Of a stretch of 46,915 nucleotides of DNA, positions 34,077 through 43,030 are shown piece after piece (position 1 is the first letter of the stretch; each line of letters opens with the position of its first letter). The DNA is taken from positions 1 through 46,915 of the forward strand of contig JAILQO010000043.1 in NCBI GenBank assembly GCA_024698925.1, in the 5' to 3' direction. The notes beneath the pieces are model-generated. The model did not search any database. It was not told where the DNA came from and worked only from the letters and a program-made list of their open reading frames with translations. Made by a program: the position numbers and the translations under genes. This stretch comes from Bacteroidaceae bacterium. Its GTDB lineage: Bacteria > Bacteroidota > Bacteroidia > Bacteroidales > Bacteroidaceae.

Positions 34077-36173
34077 ATGAACAATGCACTGATCACTGAA
34101 CCGACGTGGATTTTCCTTGTGATGCTCCTCGTCCTGTTGCTGGCGCCCATCATTTTCAGGCGCCTGCACGTGCCTCATATCATCGGCCTCATCTTGGCAG
34201 GTGTGCTTCTGGGAGAACATGGCTTGAATCTGTTGGCGCGCGATGCCTCATTCGAGCTGTTCGGCCAGGTAGGCATCTACTATATCATGTTCCTGGCAGG
34301 TCTGGAGATGGATATGGGCAGCTTTCGCCGACATGGCACCACTGGCATCGGCTTTGGCGCACTCACCTTTGCCGTGCCCTTCGCCCTGGGGCTCGTTGCC
34401 GCCCGTTGGATCTTACGTTTCAGCTTGCCATCCTCCTTCTTATTGAGCTGTATCCTTGCCTCCCACACGTTGGTGACCTACCCCATCGTGGGTCGTTACG
34501 GTTTGGGCAAGCACCCCAGTGTTGTCTATTCGATTATCGGTACCGCCATCGCCTCCTTCAGCGCCCTGCTGACATTGGCTATCGTGGTTCAACACAAGCT
34601 TGGAGGCGGTGATGCATGGTACTGGACACGCTTTGCCATCGGCATCATCACCTATGCGATAGCCGTCTCCTACGCCTTCCCGAAGATCGGGCGCTGGTTC
34701 CTGCGCCGCAACGAGGATGCCGTCACCCAGTACATCTTTGTTCTGCTGATGATGTTTATCAGCGCCTTTCTGGCAGAGGCTGTTGGTTTGGAGGGACTGT
34801 TGGGAGCTTTCCTGGCAGGTCTGGTGATGAACCGCATCATTCCCCACGGCGGCCCGTTGATGTCACGTGTGGAATTCGTTGGTAACGCCCTCTTTGTGCC
34901 TTGGTTCCTCATCGGTGTCGGCATGCTCATTGATATCAAAGTCCTTTTCGCCAACTGGCATGCAGCCTTGATCTTTGCTACGATTATCATCGTGGCCACC
35001 CTCGGCAAGTGGTTGGCAGCGTGGCTGATGCAGAAGCTGCAGGGACTGCCACGCATGGATCGCCTGATGATGTTCGGTCTCACCAACTCCCACGCCGCTG
35101 GCGCGCTTGCCATTGTGATGATCGGCACGCTCCCCGGCGTTGAACTGATGGACACCGTCATACTCAACGGCACCGTCATCCTGATCCTTTTCTCCTGTAT
35201 TATCAGTTCTTTGGCAACAGGTAAGGCCGCCCGCGACCTTGCGCTGCACACAACCGAGACCGAGCGCAACCGAGGCAGCTACCACGGTAAGTGCCTGACC
35301 GCCTACGCCTATCCCCAATCCGTTGACGCGCTGACACAGCTCTCCATCATGATTCGCAATCCGCGTATCCACGATAGTTTCATGGGCATCGCCGTCTCGA
35401 TGGACGACGACCCCGATGATCTTCTGCGTGCTCAGGGGCAGCGCAATCTGGAGATGGCCAAAGACATTGCCGCCGCAGCTAACGTCACCATGTCCACCAT
35501 GAGTCGCATCAGTTCCAATGTAGCCAGTGCCATCACACATGCCATGAAGGAGGTTGATGCGGGCGAGGTTATTCTGGGTTTGCATGAGACCGAAGAGGGC
35601 GAGCCGGCTGGCAAGTTGGGATTCGTCTCACAGAGTGTCCTCTCCACAACCCACCGCGAGGTACTCCTCGTGCGCATGACGATGCCTCCCGGAACTGTCC
35701 GTCGCATCGTCGTGGCCGTTCCGCCACGTGCCGAATACGAGGTAGGCTTCTACAAATGGCTCGAGCACCTGTGCCGTATAGCAGAGCACACGGGCCAGCC
35801 TATGCGCTTCCATACCTGTGGTGACACCGGCCATTACATCAAGGAGTACTTGTCCAAGAATCATCCTTCCGTCATCATGGAAGCCCACGTGGAGACGGGC
35901 TTTGGCAATCTCCTGAGCCGCCTGCCCTCCGAGGTCAACCCGGACCATCTCCTCGTGATCATTACCTCCCGCACAGGCTTCATCTCCCATACGCCCGCCC
36001 TCAACACCCTGCCGGCTTATATCGCCCGTCACTACGCACAGACCAACGTCATCCTGCTTTATCCCGACCAGTACGGCGATCCACAGGAGTCACTGTCTGT
36101 CTTTGCGCCCAATGGGCAAAGTGTCACGCAGCGCCAGATGCTTTTCGAGGACTGGCTCAACAAAATCAAATAG
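34077..36173 (+). CDS. CPA2-type cation/proton antiporter with C-terminal USP-like region
   Basis: A 698-residue inner membrane protein. About twelve helices fill residues 8-390 (FLVMLLVLLLAPIIFRRLHV start; IYYIMFLAGLEMDM and the SNSHAAGA-like TNSHAAGALAIVMIG region are typical of the Na+/H+ exchanger fold). Two soluble universal-stress-protein-like halves follow (about 415-560 and 560-698). It exchanges Na+ or K+ for H+; the ion is not determinable. The start at 34077 fits the family. A longer frame from 33930 overlaps the GH43 promoter and is rejected. It leads a run of five plus-strand genes, with 3 bp to the next. Confidence 0.9.
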   Translation: MNNALITEPTWIFLVMLLVLLLAPIIFRRLHVPHIIGLILAGVLLGEHGLNLLARDASFELFGQVGIYYIMFLAGLEMDMGSFRRHGTTGIGFGALTFAVPFALGLVAARWILRFSLPSSFLLSCILASHTLVTYPIVGRYGLGKHPSVVYSIIGTAIASFSALLTLAIVVQHKLGGGDAWYWTRFAIGIITYAIAVSYAFPKIGRWFLRRNEDAVTQYIFVLLMMFISAFLAEAVGLEGLLGAFLAGLVMNRIIPHGGPLMSRVEFVGNALFVPWFLIGVGMLIDIKVLFANWHAALIFATIIIVATLGKWLAAWLMQKLQGLPRMDRLMMFGLTNSHAAGALAIVMIGTLPGVELMDTVILNGTVILILFSCIISSLATGKAARDLALHTTETERNRGSYHGKCLTAYAYPQSVDALTQLSIMIRNPRIHDSFMGIAVSMDDDPDDLLRAQGQRNLEMAKDIAAAANVTMSTMSRISSNVASAITHAMKEVDAGEVILGLHETEEGEPAGKLGFVSQSVLSTTHREVLLVRMTMPPGTVRRIVVAVPPRAEYEVGFYKWLEHLCRIAEHTGQPMRFHTCGDTGHYIKEYLSKNHPSVIMEAHVETGFGNLLSRLPSEVNPDHLLVIITSRTGFISHTPALNTLPAYIARHYAQTNVILLYPDQYGDPQESLSVFAPNGQSVTQRQMLFEDWLNKIK

Positions 36174-36176
36174 ACT

Positions 36177-36827
36177 ATGATAGAACTTCGGAATATCCAT
36201 AAGAGCTTTGGTTCGCTTCACGTACTGAAAGGTATTGACCTCGATATTCATGCGGGCGAGATTGTCAGCATTGTAGGACCCAGTGGTGCCGGCAAGACGA
36301 CCTTGCTGCAAATCATGGGCACACTGGATCGCGCCGATAGCGGTAGCGTTGTCATCAACGGGACTGATGTCAGTCGCCTCAGTCCGAAAGCGCTTGCCCG
36401 CTTCCGCAACCAGCAGATAGGCTTTGTCTTCCAGTTCCATCAGCTGCTCCCTGAGTTCACTGCCTTGGAGAATGTGATGATTCCCGCACTCATCGCAGGC
36501 CGCAGCCGCAAAGAGGCGCGCCAGCGTGCAGAGGAGTTGCTGGCGTTTATGGGACTTGCCGACCGTGCCGCCCATAAACCTGCCGAACTCTCGGGCGGTG
36601 AGAAACAGCGCGTAGCCGTGGCTCGTGCTTTGGTCAACAAGCCTGCAGTGGTGATGGCTGATGAGCCCAGCGGCAGCCTCGACTCCGCCAATAAAGCCGA
36701 GCTTCATGCCCTTTTCTTCCGCTTGCGTGACGAATTAGGACAGACCTTTGTCATTGTCACGCATGATGAACAGTTAGCAGCAACAACAGACCGAACCATC
36801 CAGATGCGCGATGGCAAGATAGAATAG
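36177..36827 (+). CDS. lolD: ABC transporter ATPase, LolD type
   Basis: A 216-residue ATPase: Walker A GPSGAGKT (34-41), Q-loop region [18 protein letters not shown], signature LSGGEKQR (138-145), Walker [11 protein letters not shown]-loop VTHDE. Size and motifs fit LolD, which powers release of lipoproteins from the inner membrane for transport to the outer membrane. MacB- or FtsE-type ATPases look similar, and no LolC/LolE permease is nearby, so the name is probable, not certain. It follows the antiporter and precedes the CvfB gene through identical TAGACTATGA junctions. Confidence 0.82.
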   Translation: MIELRNIHKSFGSLHVLKGIDLDIHAGEIVSIVGPSGAGKTTLLQIMGTLDRADSGSVVINGTDVSRLSPKALARFRNQQIGFVFQFHQLLPEFTALENVMIPALIAGRSRKEARQRAEELLAFMGLADRAAHKPAELSGGEKQRVAVARALVNKPAVVMADEPSGSLDSANKAELHALFFRLRDELGQTFVIVTHDEQLAATTDRTIQMRDGKIE

Positions 36828-36830
36828 ACT

Positions 36831-37721
36831 ATGAGTAATCAAATCGATCAACAAGGGGGTGGCACATCCCGCCTCCGTCTGGGCCAAATGAACAAGCTGA
36901 AGGTGGTGCGTCGTGCCGACTTCGGCCTCTACCTTGGCGGTGGCCCAGAGGATATACTCCTTCCCAATCGCTATGTACCCAATGGCATAGAGATTGGCGA
37001 TGAAATCGAGGTGTTTGTTTATCTGGACAGCGAGGAACGCCTCGTGGCAACCACCGAGACGCCTTTGGCACAGGTAGGGGACTTCGCGTGGCTGCAGGTA
37101 GCTTGGGTCAACAACTACGGTGCTTTCCTAGATTGGGGCCTTATGAAGGATCTCTTCGTCCCGTTCCGCGAGCAGAAGATGAAGATGCAGAAGGGCAAGA
37201 GCTACCTCGTACACCTGCACATCGATGAGGAGACCTATCGTATTGTAGCCTCAGCCAAAGTAGAGCGCTATCTCAACACCAATTACCCACCCTACCATGG
37301 CGGCGATGAAGTGAGCCTCCTGATTTGGCAAAAGACAGATTTGGGCTTCAAGGCCATCATCGATAATCAATATGCTGGCCTGCTCTATGACGACGAGATC
37401 TTCCGTTCCCTCCATAGCGGCGACCGCGTTACAGGCTACGTCAAACAGGTGCGACCCGATGGTAAGATAGACCTCTCGCTGCAGAAGAAAGGTCAGAAAG
37501 CCGTTGTGGATTTCAGCGAGACATTGCTGCAGCACCTGCAGACCAACGGCGGCACTACGGTACTTGGCGACAAGAGTCCTGCCGAGGAGATTTACGCCGT
37601 CTTCGGTGTCAGCAAGAAGGTCTTCAAGAAGGCCGTTGGCGACCTCTACAAACGCCATCTCATCACGATTGAACCTGACGGTCTCCATCTGACCTCACAA
37701 CAAGCTACGCCCCGCTCATGA
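36831..37721 (+). CDS. CvfB-type S1 RNA-binding protein
   Basis: A 296-residue cytosolic protein with tandem S1/OB-type domains (residues about 17-75, 76-150 and 155-225, with KVVRRADFGLYLGGGPEDIL and YVKQVRPDGKIDLSLQ as the clearest) and a C-terminal winged helix (about 235-290, VFGVSKKVFKKAVGDLYKR). This is the layout of the CvfB/YitL family, RNA-binding regulators of expression. Its stop overlaps the topB ATG (ATGA), so the two are translationally coupled. Confidence 0.9.
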   Translation: MSNQIDQQGGGTSRLRLGQMNKLKVVRRADFGLYLGGGPEDILLPNRYVPNGIEIGDEIEVFVYLDSEERLVATTETPLAQVGDFAWLQVAWVNNYGAFLDWGLMKDLFVPFREQKMKMQKGKSYLVHLHIDEETYRIVASAKVERYLNTNYPPYHGGDEVSLLIWQKTDLGFKAIIDNQYAGLLYDDEIFRSLHSGDRVTGYVKQVRPDGKIDLSLQKKGQKAVVDFSETLLQHLQTNGGTTVLGDKSPAEEIYAVFGVSKKVFKKAVGDLYKRHLITIEPDGLHLTSQQATPRS

Positions 37722-39625
37722 TCGTATGTATTGCCGAGAAGCCCTCTGTGGCACGTGATATTGCCAATGTTCTGGGTGCAACCCATGACCGCGGCGGTTT
37801 CCTTGAGGGGAACGGCTATCAGGTCACTTGGACCTTTGGCCACCTATGCGAGTTGAAGGAGCCAGCTGAATACTCCCCGATGTGGAAGGCATGGAGCCTC
37901 TCACAGTTGCCGATGATTCCACCTCGCTTTGGTATCAAGTTGAAGAACGACAAGGGCGTCGAGAAGCAGTTTGCTGTCATCGAGAAACTCATGCAGGCAG
38001 CCGACGGCATCATCAACTGCGGTGATGCCGGCCAGGAGGGTGAACTCATTCAGCGCTGGGTGATGCAGAAGGCTGGTGCCAAATGCCCTGTGCAGCGCCT
38101 GTGGATTTCCTCACTCACGGAGGAAGCCATCCGCGAAGGTTTCCAGACCCTCAAGGATCAGCGCGAGTACCAAAGTCTGTATGAGGCTGGCCTCTGCCGC
38201 GCCATCGGCGACTGGACACTCGGCATGAACGCCACCCGCCTCTATACGCTGAAATACGGCAACAAACGCCAGATTCTCAGTATCGGTCGTGTGCAGACTC
38301 CCACGCTGGCACTCATCGTCAACCGCCAACATGAGATAGACAACTTCAAGCCCGAGACCTATTGGGTCTTGACCACCAAGTACCGCGACACCGTCTTCAC
38401 CGCCGTCATGGAGGAGGGTGACCGCGGCTTTAAGACACAGGAGGAGGGCGAACAGGCCTTGGCCGCTATCCGCGAGTTGCCCTTCACCATCACTGAGGTC
38501 CAGAAGAAGAACGGCAAGGAAGCCGCTCCGCGCCTCTTCGACCTCACGTCCCTGCAGGTGGAGTGCAACAAGAAATTCGGTTACTCCGCCGAGCAGACCT
38601 TGCAGCTCATCCAGAGCCTCTATGAGAAAAAGGTAGCCACCTACCCGCGTGTAGATACCACCTTCCTGCCTACTGACGTCTATCCCAAGTGCCCGCAGAT
38701 CCTGGCGGCCATGACGCCCTATGCCGGCTTTATCCAGCCACTCCTGAGTACTGGAAAGCCACTTCCCAAGAGCTCCAAGGTCTTCGATAACTCCAAGGTG
38801 ACTGACCACCACGCCATCATACCCACCCCTGTCCCCGTGGTCTCTGTACCGCTTACGGACATGGAGAAACGCGTCTATGATCTCATTGCACGTCGTTTCA
38901 TTGGTGTTTTCTACCCAGAATGCAAGTTTGAACAAACGACCGTGACGGGCGAGGTGCGTAGTGAAGGACTTCACGTAGCCAGCTTCGACGATGTCATCCC
39001 CTTCCGCGCTTCCGGTAAGCGTATTGTCGATCCTGCCTGGCGCGTATTGTGGGAGAAGAAAAAAACTGCTGCTCAGGCGGCTGCGCCCGATAATACGGCC
39101 GAGGGTTCAGATGGTCAGGACGAAGAGCGCCCGCAGGACGAGGAACGCACCCTTCCGGCATTCAAGAAAGGCGAGAGCGGTCCTCATGAGCCGAACCTCG
39201 CAGAGAAACAGACTACCCCGCCGAAACCCTACACGGAAGCAACCCTGCTCCGCGCCATGGAGACGGCAGGTAAGTTTGTAGAGGACGATGAGTTGCGTGA
39301 TGCCTTGAAGGAGAACGGCATCGGCCGCCCCTCCACGCGCGCTGCCATCATCGAGACACTTTTCAAGCGCGGCTATATCCGCCGTGTACGCAAGAGTCTG
39401 GCGCCCACGCCCACAGGCATCGAGCTCATCAGCCTCATCCACGAGGAATTGCTGAAAAGTGCCGAACTCACCGGTATTTGGGAGCGCAAGCTCCGTCAGA
39501 TTGAGCGCCATGAATATGATGCCAAGACCTTCATCGAAGAACTCAAGCAGATGGTCTCAGACATCGTCCTCGCCGTCCTCAGCGACAGCTCTAATCGTCA
39601 TGTTGCAGCTACCGCAGAACAATAA
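37718..39625 (+). CDS. topB: DNA topoisomerase III
   Basis: A 635-residue type IA topoisomerase. The TOPRIM part has IAEKPSVA (E7) and CGDAGQEGELI (D103). The active tyrosine is Y309 in VATYPRVDTTF, and the SIGRVQTPTL and GIGRPSTRA motifs are present. An Ala/Glu/Asp-rich insertion lies about residues 450-500. No C-terminal zinc-finger domain is visible. The enzyme resolves precatenanes and replication intermediates. It sits inside a run of envelope-related genes, and chromosomal context argues against a mobile-element TopB. Confidence 0.95.
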   Translation: MIVCIAEKPSVARDIANVLGATHDRGGFLEGNGYQVTWTFGHLCELKEPAEYSPMWKAWSLSQLPMIPPRFGIKLKNDKGVEKQFAVIEKLMQAADGIINCGDAGQEGELIQRWVMQKAGAKCPVQRLWISSLTEEAIREGFQTLKDQREYQSLYEAGLCRAIGDWTLGMNATRLYTLKYGNKRQILSIGRVQTPTLALIVNRQHEIDNFKPETYWVLTTKYRDTVFTAVMEEGDRGFKTQEEGEQALAAIRELPFTITEVQKKNGKEAAPRLFDLTSLQVECNKKFGYSAEQTLQLIQSLYEKKVATYPRVDTTFLPTDVYPKCPQILAAMTPYAGFIQPLLSTGKPLPKSSKVFDNSKVTDHHAIIPTPVPVVSVPLTDMEKRVYDLIARRFIGVFYPECKFEQTTVTGEVRSEGLHVASFDDVIPFRASGKRIVDPAWRVLWEKKKTAAQAAAPDNTAEGSDGQDEERPQDEERTLPAFKKGESGPHEPNLAEKQTTPPKPYTEATLLRAMETAGKFVEDDELRDALKENGIGRPSTRAAIIETLFKRGYIRRVRKSLAPTPTGIELISLIHEELLKSAELTGIWERKLRQIERHEYDAKTFIEELKQMVSDIVLAVLSDSSNRHVAATAEQ

Positions 39626-39669
39626 AAAGGGGTAGTTGTACGTTATTATTGGTGTAGAGAGCTGTCATC

Positions 39670-41880
39670 ATGCTTATTCGCCTATTCCATACGCAGACCC
39701 GTCAGGCACATCATTCTCATGTGTCTCGGCTCTTCTCTGCCGCAATGGTAGGGACTTGGGGGTGGATTCTGTCTATCCTCTTCATCTCCTGTAGCGCCGA
39801 GAGTAGCCTGAAGAAAGGTGATCATTATTACACCCTTGGCGAATACTATGATGCGGCAGCGGAGTATCGCACCGCCTATGCCAAGACCTCGACGCTGCAG
39901 CGTGACAAGCGCGGAGAGCGCGCTTTGAAGCTGGCAGACTGTTACCGTCGCCTCAACCAGACCGCCAAGGCTATCGGCGCCTATCAGAATGGCATCCGCT
40001 ACACGGAGAAAGCCATGACCGAGCGCCGCAAGGCGCGTGCCGCTGCCAAGAAGTTGCCCAAGGATTCCATTCAGTTCCTTGATGAGACACCCGAGGACAG
40101 CCTGGCGGAGGAGATGATTGTCGGAGCCACCTTCCATCTGGCGCGCCTCCAACAGCGAAACGGCGACTACAAGAACGCCATCCAGAACTACGAGGCCTAC
40201 CTGGAGGCTGCACGCCACATGCCCTCACGCAGCGCTGCCGATGACACCCTTGCCATGAACGGCCTAGAGGGCTCTCGCCAGGCCATCCTCATGAAGCAGC
40301 GCCCCACGCTCCACACCGTCAAGAAGGAACAGTTCCTCAATGGCCGTCGTGCTGACTTCTCCCCCGCCCTCTTCGGCGATGATTGGGACCAGCTCTACTG
40401 GACCTCCACCAGCCCCAAGGCAACGGGTGATGACCTCAGCGGTATCACGGGCACTAAGTACGCCGATGTCTTCTGGAGCAAGAAGGATGATAAAGGCAAA
40501 TGGGCTGCACCCGAGCCTGTCGAGGGTGAACTGAACTCCGAGCTGGAGGAAGGTGTTTGCTGCTTCTCGCCCGATGGCAAGACCATGTACCTGACCCGTT
40601 GCACCACCGACCCCGACTATCCCCGCTACGCCAAACTCTTCACCGCCACGCGCTCCGATGCCAGTTGGAGCAAGCCGCAGGAGGTGAAGATCTCCAAGGA
40701 CACCCTCTCCTGCTTCGCACACCCCGCCGTCTCCCCGGACGGCCTGTGGCTTTACTTTGTCAGCGATATGCCGGGCGGTCACGGCGGCAAGGACCTGTGG
40801 CGCGCCAGCTTGGAGGGCAAGAACATCACGGGTATCGAGAACCTCGGAGCGCCCATCAATACGCCTGGTGATGAGATGTTCCCCACCTTCCGTCCCAATG
40901 GCGAGCTCTATTTCTCCAGCGACGGTCATCCCGGCATGGGCGGTCTGGATCTCTTTGTGGCCACAGAGGACACCGTCACCCACCGCTGGACGGTCAAGAA
41001 CCTGGGCTATCCCATGAACTCCTATGGCGACGACTTCGGTATGACCTTCGAGGGCGTCTATAATCGCGGCTACTTCTCGTCCAACCGTGGCGATGCCCGC
41101 GGCTGGGACCATCTGTGGAGCTTCGAGTGCCCCGAGGTGGTGCAGACCGTCAAGGGATGGGTTTATGAGAAGGACGGCTACGAGCTACCCTCGGCCCTCG
41201 TCTATATGATTGGTAACGATGGCACCAACCAGAAGCTCAGTGTTCGCGGCGATGGCTCCTTCACGGTCGTTGTGCAGCCCAACGTGGACTATGTCTTCCT
41301 CGGCACCTGCAAGGGCTACCTCAATCAGATGGAAGAACTCAGCATAGATACCTCCAGTGTCAGCCGCGAGTATGTCCTGCAGTTCCCGCTCTCCAACCTC
41401 ACAGCTCCCGTCCTGGTGCGCAATGTCTTCTACGCCTTCAACAGTGCCGAGCTCACCGAGGATAGTGCCGAGAGTCTTGACAGCCTCGTGAATCTCCTCA
41501 ACGAGAATCCCACCATCACCATTGAGCTCAGTGCCCATTGTGACTATCGCGGGAATGATGAGTATAACGAACGCCTCAGCCAGCGTCGTGCCGAGAGCGT
41601 TGTCAATTACCTCATTGAGCACGGCATTGCCTCCGACCGCGTCACCCCCAAGGGCTATGGTGAGAGTCGTCCTAAGATTGTCAAGCGCCGCATTGCCGAG
41701 CAGTACCCCTTCCTCCACGAAGGTGACGCCCTCACCGAATCCTTCATCCTTGCCCTTCCGGAGGAAGAGCAGCGCGAGGCCTGCAACGCCCTCAATCGCC
41801 GCACCGAGTTCCGCGTCCTCCGCACCACCTATGGCCTCTTCGACAAGCCCGCAGCCACCAAGCCGCAGGAAGAGCCCTAA
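39670..41880 (+). CDS. porE: PorE-like lipoprotein: TPR, PD40 propeller, carboxypeptidase-regulatory domain, OmpA
   Basis: A 736-residue lipoprotein (LFISC lipobox, Cys41). The domains in order are TPR repeats (about 45-180), a WD40-like/PD40 propeller (about 220-480, with HPAVSPDGLWLYFVS and MFPTFRPNGELYFSSDG), a small carboxypeptidase-regulatory-like domain (about 495-570), and a C-terminal OmpA peptidoglycan-binding domain (about 585-725, NEYNERLSQRRAESV-like). This exact order is that of PorE (PG1058) of Porphyromonas, which anchors the type IX secretion system to peptidoglycan. It starts at 39670 because a later Met lacks a basic n-region. It lies 44 bp after topB. Confidence 0.8.
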   Translation: MLIRLFHTQTRQAHHSHVSRLFSAAMVGTWGWILSILFISCSAESSLKKGDHYYTLGEYYDAAAEYRTAYAKTSTLQRDKRGERALKLADCYRRLNQTAKAIGAYQNGIRYTEKAMTERRKARAAAKKLPKDSIQFLDETPEDSLAEEMIVGATFHLARLQQRNGDYKNAIQNYEAYLEAARHMPSRSAADDTLAMNGLEGSRQAILMKQRPTLHTVKKEQFLNGRRADFSPALFGDDWDQLYWTSTSPKATGDDLSGITGTKYADVFWSKKDDKGKWAAPEPVEGELNSELEEGVCCFSPDGKTMYLTRCTTDPDYPRYAKLFTATRSDASWSKPQEVKISKDTLSCFAHPAVSPDGLWLYFVSDMPGGHGGKDLWRASLEGKNITGIENLGAPINTPGDEMFPTFRPNGELYFSSDGHPGMGGLDLFVATEDTVTHRWTVKNLGYPMNSYGDDFGMTFEGVYNRGYFSSNRGDARGWDHLWSFECPEVVQTVKGWVYEKDGYELPSALVYMIGNDGTNQKLSVRGDGSFTVVVQPNVDYVFLGTCKGYLNQMEELSIDTSSVSREYVLQFPLSNLTAPVLVRNVFYAFNSAELTEDSAESLDSLVNLLNENPTITIELSAHCDYRGNDEYNERLSQRRAESVVNYLIEHGIASDRVTPKGYGESRPKIVKRRIAEQYPFLHEGDALTESFILALPEEEQREACNALNRRTEFRVLRTTYGLFDKPAATKPQEEP

Positions 41881-41950
41881 TAGCGCTGAATCGATTCAAA
41901 TGATCCAATGAATTAATTCACTCGATCGTCTGAATCGATTCAGCGCTATT
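41879..41950. terminator. 72-bp palindrome with three 12-bp palindromes; bidirectional terminator
   Basis: Perfect 20-bp arms (41879-41898 and 41931-41950, AATAGCGCTGAATCGATTCA and its complement) are followed by TTTTGG on the plus strand, between two convergent genes. Inside are TGAATCGATTCA (41887-41898), TGAATTAATTCA (41909-41920) and TGAATCGATTCA (41931-41942), each a perfect palindrome and exactly 22 bp apart. GATC sits in each 10-bp spacer. A terminator is the simple reading, but the inner symmetry is more than a terminator needs. Confidence 0.8.
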
Positions 41951-41961
41951 TTGGTATATAC

Positions 41962-42906
41962 TTATTCCACCCGGTTGAATGGCCCTTCTTTTTCACGTCG
42001 CATCAAAGACATGATGTTGTCGTTGCCAGCAGTATATTTGATTTCAGCCTCGTCGCGCCACAACTGTGATTTTTCCATCGGAGTCCTTTCTGAGTCGCCG
42101 GCCATATATGTACTCCCCGCTGTCCATAGGATGGATAGGCCCAATTCATCCACGTGTGAAAGGACAACCGTAAAAGTTCCGGATTTCGTGGTTTCTTGAC
42201 TCAGTATCCCTGAGTCCTTGTCATATTTTCGCTCGTACCAAGTACAACGTCCATCGCTTTTGAATTCGTAGCCAACTTCTTGAACTAACACGTTATCCTC
42301 CATCGTGCGCTGCTCCCATTTGCCGACGAGTTGATTAAAGGCGGCTATATCGCTTTCTCGTTTTCTTTCGGATACCAACTCAATCATCTGTGCATAAACG
42401 TTTTTCCCGTCAGAGATTCGATAGAGAGGGATCTCCGCTCGCCCATTCGGATATTGCAACTTGGCCGTTCCATCCTTGTAGATATAGATATCACCCAGAC
42501 TTTTCTGCCAAGGCTCTTCATCAGAGGGCAAAAGCGTTAACTTAAGCTGATGATCTTGAAGCGTGTAATGCATAGGATACTCAGCACAATCAGTCAACCA
42601 ACTCTTGACATAATCAGCCAGTCCTACGCCTGATGTACCCGTGCCGCCTGGACGGAATTCAAAGACCTCAATTTCTATTTCCTGTTCTGTGTTTACCTTA
42701 TAATAATACCATGAGCCAATAATCGCAGACGCGAGGTCACTCACTTCTGGATTATCATCGTCCTGCTGTTGGCTTTGGCCCTGCGGCTCATTGCTCACGA
42801 TTTCTTCGTCATCACCACAGCTGGTAAAGGTCAACATTACACTAACGCCGCATAACAAAACGCATGCTAATAGCGCGCTGAATGAACAAAATATAAGCTT
42901 TTTCAT
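41962..42906 (-). CDS. Lipoprotein with two lipocalin-like domains
   Basis: A 314-residue lipoprotein (lipobox FTSC) with an acidic Gln/Asp-rich linker after the anchor. Two lipocalin-like repeats follow, one starting SAIIGSWYYYKV (about residue 60) and the other QLVGKWEQRTME (about 192). Each has the Gly-x-Trp start of the fold. Ligand and role are unknown. It has its own promoter with -33 and -7 boxes and converges on the PorE gene at the 72-bp palindrome. It is a full-length counterpart of the fragment at 559-852. Confidence 0.75.
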   Translation of the reverse strand: MKKLIFCSFSALLACVLLCGVSVMLTFTSCGDDEEIVSNEPQGQSQQQDDDNPEVSDLASAIIGSWYYYKVNTEQEIEIEVFEFRPGGTGTSGVGLADYVKSWLTDCAEYPMHYTLQDHQLKLTLLPSDEEPWQKSLGDIYIYKDGTAKLQYPNGRAEIPLYRISDGKNVYAQMIELVSERKRESDIAAFNQLVGKWEQRTMEDNVLVQEVGYEFKSDGRCTWYERKYDKDSGILSQETTKSGTFTVVLSHVDELGLSILWTAGSTYMAGDSERTPMEKSQLWRDEAEIKYTAGNDNIMSLMRREKEGPFNRVE

Positions 42907-42939
42907 AATTATAAGGTATTTAATGATGTTTTTCGATTA

Positions 42940-42971
42940 CAAAGATAGAGCTTAATAAGATACACTCCAAA
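42940..42971 (-). promoter_or_regulatory. Promoter of the lipocalin-like lipoprotein gene
   Basis: Minus strand: TTTG (42968-42971), 20-bp spacer, TATCTTTG (42940-42947), 33 bp before the ATG. Confidence 0.7.
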
Positions 42972-43030
42972 CTTTTTACAATATTTTCCTAAAAGGACTA
43001 TGATTCTTATCCTCGGTAAGTCGCACCTTT

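Noticed and set aside
34863..35585. A 240-codon minus-strand frame opposite the antiporter gene
   Set aside because: The protein is low-complexity, His/Gly/Asp-rich and has no family features; the plus-strand antiporter explains the region.
37718..39625. topB as a sign of an integrative element
   Set aside because: The gene is coupled to a CvfB gene in a run of chromosomal envelope genes, with no relaxase, integrase or conjugation genes nearby.
42868..42886. Another copy of the 41.88-kb palindrome (AATAGCGCGCTGAATGAA)
   Set aside because: It matches only one arm partly, lies in a signal-peptide coding region, and has no symmetry.
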